This document shows positions 16,943-24,383 of a stretch of 40,247 bases of DNA, piece by piece. The DNA lies in assembly GCA_964491605.1 (NCBI GenBank), contig CAZBGY010000014.1:1-40247 (forward strand), in the 5' to 3' direction. The translations under genes were made by a program, and so were the position numbers. The notes under the pieces were generated by a model. It ran no database searches. It was given only the letters and a program-made list of their open reading frames with translations, and was not told where the DNA came from. The stretch comes from DRYS01 sp964491605. GTDB taxonomy: Archaea; Thermoproteota; CALKCG01; B24; DRYS01. Positions within the stretch are counted from its first letter, which is position 1; each line of letters starts with the position of its first letter.

Positions 16943-17997
16943 CATATCCTCGGTACAGGATCGCCTAATGGCGGAGGTATAATCCTTTTACCGCCGATTA
17001 AGGTTTCCATAGCTACACCCTCAAATTCATCTGTAGCTTCGCCTATTATAGCCGCATCCCTCCCTTCCTCGGTCTCTCTTAAAGCTTCTAAAACTTCTTC
17101 AGCCATCTCCTCTACGACCGCTATCACGACTTTACCTTCATTACCTATCTCTAGGGGATCTATACCTAGCATCTCGCATGCAGCTCGCACCCCCTCTCTT
17201 ATAGGTATATCCTCCTCCCTAATCAGTATACCTACACGCGATTTCTCGCTCCACTCATTGAGTAGGTTAGCTAACCCTCCCCTCGTAGGATCCTTCATCG
17301 CTACTATACCTCCGACCGATAGAGCCCTCTCCACCATCCTGTTCAACGGCTTAACATCTGATCGTATATTACTCTCGAATCCATAACCTTCCCTACAGCT
17401 TAGTATAGCTACACCATGATCACCTATAGTCCCTGATACTATTATTTTATCTCCAGGCTTTATATTAGAGTCTAGAAGCCATCTTGCTTCGAAACCCCGT
17501 CTAAACTTACGTACAATATCGAGGTTGTAATCTAGATACCTACTCCTCACACCTATACCGGAACAATTTATGATACATCCATCTAGCGAGCCTCTCTCGA
17601 CAACTTTCGTATCCCCTGTGGCTATGTATACATCAGCCTCCCTGCATGTATCCGCTATACTATACATAATCCTATCCAGATCGTCTACCGGAAACCCCTC
17701 TTCTAGTATGAGCGCTAACGATAGAGCTATAGGCTTACCGCCCATTACAGATATATCATTCACCGTACCTGAGACAGCTAACCTACCTATATCACCACCT
17801 GGAAAGAATAACGGTTTAACAGTATATGAATCGGATTTAAAGACTACGCCGTTAACTATAGCTGAGTCATCTAGAGCGTGCAATCCTACTTCGAAGCTAT
17901 CCTTCGGCAGGATGGATAGTATATGCTCCTTTATAAGTTTCTGCATAAGGTATCCGCCAGCTCCGTGAGCCATAAGTATTCTTTCAGATTTATCCAT
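16939..17997 (-). CDS. hypE: HypE, [NiFe]-hydrogenase cyanide-ligand maturation protein
   Basis: HypE carries the carbamoyl group from HypF on its C-terminal Cys and dehydrates it with ATP to a thiocyanate, which is passed to the HypC-HypD iron. The protein has the N-terminal MAHGAGGYLMQKLI, the PurM-like core (LALDDSAIV-like HALDDSAIV, GGDIGRLAVSGTVNDISVMGG, ATGDTKVV, DPTRGGLANLLNE) and ends in DPVPRIC, with the essential terminal Cys. The 352 residues are a normal length. It is separated from hypF by the glycosylase, IlvC-like and nuclease genes. hypA, hypB, hypC and hypD are not in the window. Confidence 0.96.
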   Translation of the reverse strand: MDKSERILMAHGAGGYLMQKLIKEHILSILPKDSFEVGLHALDDSAIVNGVVFKSDSYTVKPLFFPGGDIGRLAVSGTVNDISVMGGKPIALSLALILEEGFPVDDLDRIMYSIADTCREADVYIATGDTKVVERGSLDGCIINCSGIGVRSRYLDYNLDIVRKFRRGFEARWLLDSNIKPGDKIIVSGTIGDHGVAILSCREGYGFESNIRSDVKPLNRMVERALSVGGIVAMKDPTRGGLANLLNEWSEKSRVGILIREEDIPIREGVRAACEMLGIDPLEIGNEGKVVIAVVEEMAEEVLEALRETEEGRDAAIIGEATDEFEGVAMETLIGGKRIIPPPLGDPVPRIC

Positions 17998-18078
17998 AGC
18001 GGATCACCGGTCGTAGAAATATGGGGGGTATTAAGCTTTAATAAACTCTACCCATAGAAATGGAAGAAGTGTAACCTC

Positions 18079-18999
18079 ATGGCTGAAGCTACCGCTCCAG
18101 GTAAGGTTATATTGTGCGGGGAACATTTCGTCGTATACGGTGAACCAGCTATAGTCGCCGCGATAGATCTTAAAGCGCATGCATATGCTTCCTTCAGAGA
18201 TGAACCTGGTATACATGTATATTCGAGCAAAGTATCGGAGAATACTCTAAAACCTATACATGATGTTATAAAGCTCCTAGTAGAATCGAGGGGTACGAAG
18301 TTAATCGATAAAGGTTTAATGGTATCGATCAACTCTAATATTCCTATCTCCGCTGGTTTAGGTTCCTCTGCAGCTGTATCAGTAGCATCTATTCTAGCTG
18401 TATCTAAGCTTCTAGGATTCAAGCTTAAGAAGAGTGAGGTTGTAGCCTTAGGTGTTAAAGCTGAAGAGATTATCCACGGTAGACCTTCAGGTATCGATCC
18501 GACTATATCGGTGTATGGCGGTATGCTAGTATTCAAGATCGGAGGGAGGATTAGAAGGATTAAACCGGCTAGGCCTATAGAGCTTATAATAGCCGATTCA
18601 GGTCTTAAGAGGTCTACCGGGGTTATGGTGCGTAGAGTCGGTGAACTTGCTTCAAAGCATCCTACCATATTCTCGAGGTTGAGATCTACCGCGCGTATAA
18701 TCGTAAGGCAAGCTATCGAAGCCATAATCGAAGGAGATATCGAAAAACTAGGGGTTATGCTGAACCTGAATCACGGGCTTCTATCAGCCATAGGTGTATC
18801 GAACACTAGGCTTGAGAAGCTCATCTACGCGGCTAGGGAAGCGGGAGCATTAGGCTCGAAGATTACCGGTGCTGGTGGAGGCGGATGTATAATAGCCATC
18901 GCTAGACCTGGTGAATCTGATAGGATAGTATCGTCGCTTATAGATGCAGGAGCTGAAGCCGTATATAGGACTAGAATAGTAGAAGTAGGTGCAAGGTGA
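18079..18999 (+). CDS. mvk: Mevalonate kinase
   Basis: A GHMP kinase that phosphorylates mevalonate in isoprenoid lipid synthesis. The three GHMP motifs are clear: APGKVILCGEHFVVYGEPA at the N-terminus, PISAGLGSSAAVSVASILA (ATP loop, about 92-110) and KITGAGGGGCIIA (about 266-278). HGRPSGIDPTIS contains the catalytic Asp. The 306-residue length is typical of archaeal MVK. A TATA-like AGCTTTAATAAA (about 18033-18044) lies in the 81-base gap shared with divergent hypE. It overlaps the next gene by four bases. Confidence 0.95.
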   Translation: MAEATAPGKVILCGEHFVVYGEPAIVAAIDLKAHAYASFRDEPGIHVYSSKVSENTLKPIHDVIKLLVESRGTKLIDKGLMVSINSNIPISAGLGSSAAVSVASILAVSKLLGFKLKKSEVVALGVKAEEIIHGRPSGIDPTISVYGGMLVFKIGGRIRRIKPARPIELIIADSGLKRSTGVMVRRVGELASKHPTIFSRLRSTARIIVRQAIEAIIEGDIEKLGVMLNLNHGLLSAIGVSNTRLEKLIYAAREAGALGSKITGAGGGGCIIAIARPGESDRIVSSLIDAGAEAVYRTRIVEVGAR

Positions 19000-19778
19000 T
19001 GATAGTAGTTAAGCTGGGTGGAAGCGTTATAACGGATAAGAGTAAGCCCCTATCGTTTAACGAAGATGTATCTAGGAGGTTAGCCGAAGAGATCGTATCC
19101 ACCGGTATGAGAAACCTTATACTGATTCATGGAGGAGGATCCTTCGGCCATTATACAGCTCTAACCTACGGTTTAGATAAGATCGGTAAGCCGACTTCTC
19201 AAGTCCCCCCAGGCTTCCTCGAAACCCATATGAGTATGCGTAAGCTTACCGATAAACTGGTAGAAGTATTCTCTAGTAGAGGTCTTCATGTATATCCGAT
19301 TGCAACTTCCAGTATACTCACCGCTAGGAAGGGGCGTATAGACTCGCTATACACAGAGTCTATAAGGCTAGCCCTCAAGATGGGTTTAACCCCACTTCTG
19401 CATGGGGACGTTGTTTTCGATCATGGAAATGGTTTCTCCATAGTATCTGGAGATCAGATAGCCGCTAAGCTAGCTCTCGAATTCAATGCATATAAAGTTG
19501 TATTTGTAGTAGATGTAGATGGGGTCTACGATAGGGATCCGAGACTTGAAGGTGCATCTCTCCTCAGAGAGATTAAGGTAGAATTTCTCAAGGAGATCTG
19601 CTCAGAAGCTATTACATCTATGGATGTTACAGGCGGTATGGCTTCTAAGCTTAGAGAAGCATCGATATTAGCCGAGAAGGGTATAGCCGTCTATATAGTT
19701 AACGGCTTAAAACCCGGCCGGCTCTATAAAGCTATTATGGGGCTTGAAGTAGAAGGTACACGTATAATCGGAGGGTAA
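18996..19778 (+). CDS. Isopentenyl phosphate kinase
   Basis: Phosphorylates isopentenyl phosphate to IPP, the last step of the archaeal alternative mevalonate route. This amino-acid-kinase-fold protein has KLGGSVITDKS, the loop HGGGSFGHYTA with the diagnostic catalytic His, VSGDQIAAKLALEF and VFVVDVDGVYDRDP. The 260 residues are normal for the family. It starts by overlapping mvk (ATGATGA), and the type 2 IPP isomerase follows after five bases, so one transcript is likely. It is distinguished from glutamate 5-kinase and UMP kinase by the G-S-F-G-H motif. Confidence 0.95.
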   Translation: MMIVVKLGGSVITDKSKPLSFNEDVSRRLAEEIVSTGMRNLILIHGGGSFGHYTALTYGLDKIGKPTSQVPPGFLETHMSMRKLTDKLVEVFSSRGLHVYPIATSSILTARKGRIDSLYTESIRLALKMGLTPLLHGDVVFDHGNGFSIVSGDQIAAKLALEFNAYKVVFVVDVDGVYDRDPRLEGASLLREIKVEFLKEICSEAITSMDVTGGMASKLREASILAEKGIAVYIVNGLKPGRLYKAIMGLEVEGTRIIGG

Positions 19779-19783
19779 AATCT

Positions 19784-20854
19784 TTGAGTATAGAGGTAAG
19801 AAAGGATGAGCATATAGAGATATGCCTATTTGAACCGGTGGAAGCGGAGAGGGAAACTACATGGCTTGAGTATGTATACCTACCCCATAGATGTCTACCG
19901 GAGGTGGATCCTGAGGATATCGATCTAGAAGTGGATTTTCTAGGCTTCAAATTTTCTGCGCCTATAATGGTTTCGGCTATAACAGGAGGTAGCGGTTTAG
20001 GTTTTAAGATAAATTCGAACATAGCTGAAGCTGTCGAAAAGCTTAGGCTAGGTATGTGTGTAGGTAGTCAGAGGATAGCTCTCGAGAAACCTGAGACTGC
20101 TTACAGCTTTAAGGTAGCTAGAGATAAGGCTCCTACAGCGTTCATATCCGCTAACATAGGCTTTCAAGAGCTGAGGAAGTATGGTGTGGATAGCTTGATA
20201 GAATTGGTGGAATCTATAGATGCCGATGCTCTTACGATCCATCTAAACCCCCTTCAAGAGTTACTGCAAGTTGAGGGTAAACCTAAGTTCGAAGGATTAA
20301 TATCTACGATCGGAGAGGTAGTGAAGGAGCTTGAAATCCCCGTTATAGTTAAGGAGACTGGGGCAGGTATGATCCGTGAGGACGCTGTTAGACTAGAGGA
20401 GTTAGGCGTGAAAGCTATAGATGTAGCAGGTTTAGGCGGTACAAGCTGGTCTAAGGTAGAGTATTATCGCGCCGTAAAGCGGCGTGACGATATAAGGATA
20501 GGCGTATCTAAAGCCTTCTGGGATTGGGGTATACCTACGGCTGCGAGTATAATCGAAGTTAGATCTGTCGTTAGAAACGTTAAGATAGTAGCTTCAGGTG
20601 GATTACGCTCCGGAGTGGATATAGCTAAGGCTATATGTATCGGTGCAGATATGTGTGCGGTAGCCCTACCTATACTTAAACCGGCATTGAAGAGTCCTCA
20701 GGAGGTTGAGAAGACTCTGACCATATTCATCGAGGGGTTGAGGGTAGCTATGGCTCTTATGAACGTATCAAGGATAGATGAGCTTAAGAGGATTAAACCT
20801 ATAATTGTAGGTAGGCTAGCAGAATGGTTGAGTGAAAGGGGTTTGAAGAATTGA
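19784..20854 (+). CDS. fni: Type 2 isopentenyl-diphosphate isomerase
   Basis: An FMN- and NAD(P)H-dependent enzyme interconverting IPP and DMAPP. The family markers are R-K-D-E-H-I at the N-terminus, TTWLEYVYLPHRCLPEVD, MVSAITGGS (FMN/phosphate site), GMCVGSQRIALE, FISANIGFQEL, ADALTIHLNPLQE, IVKETGAGM, GLGGTSWSKVE and ASGGLRSGVDIAKAI. The 356-residue length is standard. It starts at TTG 19784 behind GGAGGGT. The stop overlaps the GGPP synthase start by four bases. Confidence 0.95.
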   Translation: MSIEVRKDEHIEICLFEPVEAERETTWLEYVYLPHRCLPEVDPEDIDLEVDFLGFKFSAPIMVSAITGGSGLGFKINSNIAEAVEKLRLGMCVGSQRIALEKPETAYSFKVARDKAPTAFISANIGFQELRKYGVDSLIELVESIDADALTIHLNPLQELLQVEGKPKFEGLISTIGEVVKELEIPVIVKETGAGMIREDAVRLEELGVKAIDVAGLGGTSWSKVEYYRAVKRRDDIRIGVSKAFWDWGIPTAASIIEVRSVVRNVKIVASGGLRSGVDIAKAICIGADMCAVALPILKPALKSPQEVEKTLTIFIEGLRVAMALMNVSRIDELKRIKPIIVGRLAEWLSERGLKN

Positions 20855-21852
20855 GTAAACTACTAGATGAGATAAGGTTGTGTTGCGAAGAAGTGGATAA
20901 ATTTATTTTCAAGCTATTAGAGCCTGATAAGGATGTACCTATTCTATACGAGTCGAGTATCCATCTGTTCAAAGCTGGTGGGAAGCGTGTAAGACCATTC
21001 CTAACTATGAAATCATGCGAAGCTGTAGGAGGTGATCCAAGCGCATCTATACCGATAGCTTCGGCTATCGAGATCCTACATACGTTTACCCTAATCCACG
21101 ACGACATCATGGATGAGAGTAATCTTAGAAGGGGTGTACCCACCGTCCATACAGTTTGGGGTGTACCGCAGGCTATAACATCTGGAGATTACCTATTCGC
21201 TAAAGTTTTCCAAGCCGTATGTAGACCCGAGGTAGTTGGGAGGATCGGCTACGATAGAGCTGTAAGGATAGTTGATATGATAGCTAAAGCTATGATCGAT
21301 ATAGCTAAAGGTCAGACTCTAGATCTCATCTTACAATCTAGAATCGATGCTTCAGAAGGGGAGTATCTAGAAATGATAAGGTTGAAAACAGCTAGACTCT
21401 TCCAGATCTCGGCTGAGATAGGTGCAGTGCTAGGCGGATGCAGCTGTGAAGAGTTAGAAGCTTTATCCAATTACGGCTTGAAAGCTGGGCTTGCTTTCCA
21501 GATAGTAGACGATATACTAGGATTGGTGGGTAGCGAGGAGGAGCTAGGTAAACCTGTAGGTAGCGATCTTAGGGAGGGTAAGAAGACTATAATCGTAATT
21601 TACGGTCTTAGAAGACTTCCTACTAGGAGTAAAAGCCTGGTTACAAGGGTACTTGGTAGAAGGGATGCTTCAGATGAGGATGTTAGAAAAGCTATCGATG
21701 CGCTTACACGCTATGGATGCGTAGATTACGCGAAGAATATGGCTTTAAGATTCAGAGATGAAGCTATAGCATCCCTATCCAAGCTTAAACCTAGTCGTAG
21801 TAGGGAAAGTTTAGAAGAGCTAGCTAGATTATTCGTAGATAGAAGGCTATAA
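20851..21852 (+). CDS. Geranylgeranyl diphosphate synthase (trans-isoprenyl diphosphate synthase)
   Basis: Condenses IPP with allylic diphosphates to make the C20 precursor of archaeal membrane ethers. The first Asp-rich motif is HDDIMDES (D about 88-92), preceded by the GGKRVRP basic motif; the second is FQIVDDILGLVG with K-P-V-G-S-D-L-R-EGKKT after it. All catalytic Asp and Arg residues are present. The length of 333 is normal. The TTG start overlaps the isomerase stop. The exact chain length (C15, C20 or longer) is inferred from context rather than proven. Confidence 0.93.
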   Translation: MSKLLDEIRLCCEEVDKFIFKLLEPDKDVPILYESSIHLFKAGGKRVRPFLTMKSCEAVGGDPSASIPIASAIEILHTFTLIHDDIMDESNLRRGVPTVHTVWGVPQAITSGDYLFAKVFQAVCRPEVVGRIGYDRAVRIVDMIAKAMIDIAKGQTLDLILQSRIDASEGEYLEMIRLKTARLFQISAEIGAVLGGCSCEELEALSNYGLKAGLAFQIVDDILGLVGSEEELGKPVGSDLREGKKTIIVIYGLRRLPTRSKSLVTRVLGRRDASDEDVRKAIDALTRYGCVDYAKNMALRFRDEAIASLSKLKPSRSRESLEELARLFVDRRL

Positions 21853-21872
21853 TCCCAAGGTAGGCTAACGCT

Positions 21873-23633
21873 ATGAGCGTAAACCTCGAAGCCTTCCGCG
21901 AAAAGATCTTCAAGTATGCGTTAGCGAACGCTGTGAAGTATAACGGTAAAGCTAAGGTCGAACCTGTAGTGTCTAGATTCCTAGGCGAACATAGAGAACT
22001 ACGTAGTAGAGCTAAGGAGGTAATAGCTCTAGTTGAGAAGATAGTGGAGGAGGTTAACAGTCTTACACTGATCGATCAGAAGCGTATACTGGAGGAGAGA
22101 TTCCCAGAGCTTCTAGTAGAGGAGAAGCCTAGGGAGAGGGAATTTAAACTACCTCCTCTACCGAATGCAGATAAGTATTCGACGATAGTTACTAGGTATG
22201 CTCCAAACCCAGATTTCGTACTCCACTTCGGTCAAGCTAGAGCTATATATCTGAGTCATGACTACGCTAGAATGTATAAGGGAGTATTCATACTCAGGTT
22301 CGAGGATACAGATCCACGGATAAAGAAGCCTAGGATAGACTTCTACGATGCTATAAGAGAGGATTTAATATGGCTTGGATGCAGATGGGATAAAGAATAT
22401 ATCCAAAGTAAGCGGCTCGAGATATACTACGATATAGCTAGAAAGCTCATCGAGATCGGCGGAGCATACGTATGCGTATGCAAACCGGATAAGTTTCGTA
22501 GCTATATCCGTAGCTCTAAGCCTTGTCCATGTAGAGATCTAGCTGTGGAGGATCATATGGAGAGGTTCGATAGAATGCTGGAAGGGGTATACAAAGAGGG
22601 TGAAAGCGTGTTGAGGGTGAAAACAGATCTTTCGCATCCAAACCCCTCTGTAAGGGATTGGGTTGCGTTGAGGGTTATAGATACTAAGCTCCATAAGCAT
22701 CCGATCGTAGGTGATAGGTACAATGTATGGCCTACCTATAATTTCGCCGCCGGGATAGATGACCATCTAATGGGGGTGACACATATAATAAGGGGTAAAG
22801 AATTCTTGGTCGGAGTCGAGAAACAGTTATACATGTATAGATGGCTAGGTTGGGAGTACCCAGAATGTATACATTACGGTAAATGGTTGATGATCGGATC
22901 TGGAACTATGTCTAAGTCTAAGATGCTTAGGGATCTCCAACTCGGCTTATACAAGAGTTGGGATGATCCGCGTTTACCTACCCTGGCTGCTCTAAGACGT
23001 AGAGGTATTCAACCTGAAGCTATACATAGGATGGTGTTAGAGCTTGGGGTTAAGATGTCTGAGGTAAGGTTTAGCTGGGAGAATCTATATGCTCATAATA
23101 GAAGAATAATAGATCCTATAGCCAGAAGATTCTTCTACGTAGAAGATCCTATTAAGCTAAAGGTTAGATCGATTCCTTTAGATGAGATTGTAGCTAGGAT
23201 ACCGTTCCATCCGGATAGAGAGGATATGGGGTATAGAGAGACAAAGATTAAGGTTAAAGATGGAGAAATCGAGCTTTACATCTCGAAGAGGGATTACGAT
23301 ATTCTAGCTTCAGGTAGGATCGTAAGGCTTATAGGCTTATTCAATGTAAAACCTATAAGCTTATCGGGCGATAGCGTAGAAGCGGTATGGCATAGTAGAG
23401 CATACGAGGAAGCTGCTAAGCTTAAAGCTAGACTTATACATTGGGTTCCGATCGAGGATGCCGTACCGATTAGAGTTATAATGCCTGATGCATCGGAGTC
23501 TACGGGGTACGGGGAGAATCTCTGCAGAACGATAGCTTTAGGTGAAGTTATCCAGTTCGAAAGATTCGGTTTCGCTAAGTTCGATTCGAAATTATCGGAT
23601 GGCACTATGATATTCTATTATACACACAATTAG
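21873..23633 (+). CDS. gltX: Glutamyl-tRNA synthetase, archaeal type
   Basis: Charges tRNA-Glu, and in archaea usually also tRNA-Gln for later transamidation (non-discriminating). The 586-residue protein has an archaeal/eukaryotic-type N-terminal extension, the HIGH-type motif in PNPDFVLHFGQARA, the RFEDTDPR motif, and the KMSKS loop GTMSKSKM (about residues 346-353). The C-terminal part is beta-barrel-like, as expected for GlnRS-type anticodon binding rather than the bacterial helical type. It starts 20 bases after the GGPP synthase and may be the last gene of that transcript. The 3' end overlaps the converging regulator by four bases. Confidence 0.95.
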   Translation: MSVNLEAFREKIFKYALANAVKYNGKAKVEPVVSRFLGEHRELRSRAKEVIALVEKIVEEVNSLTLIDQKRILEERFPELLVEEKPREREFKLPPLPNADKYSTIVTRYAPNPDFVLHFGQARAIYLSHDYARMYKGVFILRFEDTDPRIKKPRIDFYDAIREDLIWLGCRWDKEYIQSKRLEIYYDIARKLIEIGGAYVCVCKPDKFRSYIRSSKPCPCRDLAVEDHMERFDRMLEGVYKEGESVLRVKTDLSHPNPSVRDWVALRVIDTKLHKHPIVGDRYNVWPTYNFAAGIDDHLMGVTHIIRGKEFLVGVEKQLYMYRWLGWEYPECIHYGKWLMIGSGTMSKSKMLRDLQLGLYKSWDDPRLPTLAALRRRGIQPEAIHRMVLELGVKMSEVRFSWENLYAHNRRIIDPIARRFFYVEDPIKLKVRSIPLDEIVARIPFHPDREDMGYRETKIKVKDGEIELYISKRDYDILASGRIVRLIGLFNVKPISLSGDSVEAVWHSRAYEEAAKLKARLIHWVPIEDAVPIRVIMPDASESTGYGENLCRTIALGEVIQFERFGFAKFDSKLSDGTMIFYYTHN

Positions 23634-24298
23634 ATTGTGAAACGATCTATGTATGGTATCTTCGATCTAAGCTTCTCTACAATAAGCTTAAACTCTGTAT
23701 CCGATATATTCAGAGCGGTTTTCACTTCATCTAAAAGTCTCTCTCTACTCTGAGATAGTATCATCCATTCGGCGATCTTCCGTTCTAGATAAGTTTCACA
23801 GAATGTCTCGAGAAGTTCTCCTAGATAGCGGTAGATCTCACTCTTCAAAGCTAGTAGGCTCGCTTCCTTCCTCCTCAGCTTGGAAAGCTCCCTATCTATA
23901 AGCTCGGATAATGTCGCTACCTTCTCCACAGCTTCCACACAGTTTTTTATACGTTTAACTCTCTGGAGTTCCTCCGCTATACTTTCCACTTCCTCGCATA
24001 TAGGCTCCTCTAATCTCCTAACAGATATATCGAATAATCCATCTGTAAACCCTACATCTACGGTAAACCCTGTTTTAAGATAGTAGTACTTTCTAGGAGG
24101 GCCAGTCTTACTATCCCTCTTAAAGCTGGATATTAATCCATAACGTTCGAGTATAATCAGATGCTTAAGTATAGCAGGCTCGCTTAGATCAAGCTCCCTA
24201 GCTAGCTCCAACAGATACTTCGGTCCATCGGCTAGCGATCTCAAGATCTTAAGCCTAGTCGGGTTACCTAGGACTTCTAAGAGATCCTCGATGCTCAT
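23630..24298 (-). CDS. Phr-like ArsR-family winged-helix regulator
   Basis: Residues 1-75 are an ArsR-type winged helix (LLEVLGNPTRLKILRSLADG, ELARELDLSEPAILKHLIIL, GLISSFKRD, RKYYYL). The remaining 145 residues are helical and charged, suitable for coiled-coil dimerisation (EVESIAEELQRVKRIKN, KLRRKEASLLALKSEIYRYL). No cysteine metal site like CxC of arsenic sensors is present. The layout and the GNPTRLKIL...PPRKYYYLK pattern recall Phr, the Pyrococcus heat-shock repressor of an AAA+ ATPase and Hsp20. It is divergent from cdc48, across a 58-base gap up to TTG 24357, or 85 bases up to the preferred GTG 24384. A perfect palindrome lies in that gap, so repression of cdc48 and self-regulation are likely. 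The Phr relationship is inference from memory of the family. Confidence 0.82.
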   Translation of the reverse strand: MSIEDLLEVLGNPTRLKILRSLADGPKYLLELARELDLSEPAILKHLIILERYGLISSFKRDSKTGPPRKYYYLKTGFTVDVGFTDGLFDISVRRLEEPICEEVESIAEELQRVKRIKNCVEAVEKVATLSELIDRELSKLRRKEASLLALKSEIYRYLGELLETFCETYLERKIAEWMILSQSRERLLDEVKTALNISDTEFKLIVEKLRSKIPYIDRFTI

Positions 24299-24329
24299 AG
24301 CTCAACCCTATATTAGATCTATAGAAACA

Positions 24330-24354
24330 TTTAAATATTAACCTTTAGTTAATA
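24330..24354. promoter_or_regulatory. TATA box plus palindromic operator between the regulator and cdc48
   Basis: TTTAAATA at 24330-24337 is a TATA box about 25 bases before the expected cdc48 transcript start. Overlapping its end is a perfect inverted repeat with 7-base arms and a 5-base centre: TATTAAC-CTTTA-GTTAATA (24336-24354). The AT-rich TTTAAAT can also serve the minus-strand regulator gene, about 33 bases upstream of its ATG. A dimeric winged-helix protein bound here would block polymerase recruitment to cdc48 and perhaps to its own gene. Confidence 0.6.
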
Positions 24355-24383
24355 ACTTGGTTGGAGAAGGAGGTGGATACGCA

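Noticed and set aside
18048..18725. 225-codon minus-strand ORF opposite mevalonate kinase
   Set aside because: It is long but has no recognisable domain; the plus strand holds all three GHMP motifs.
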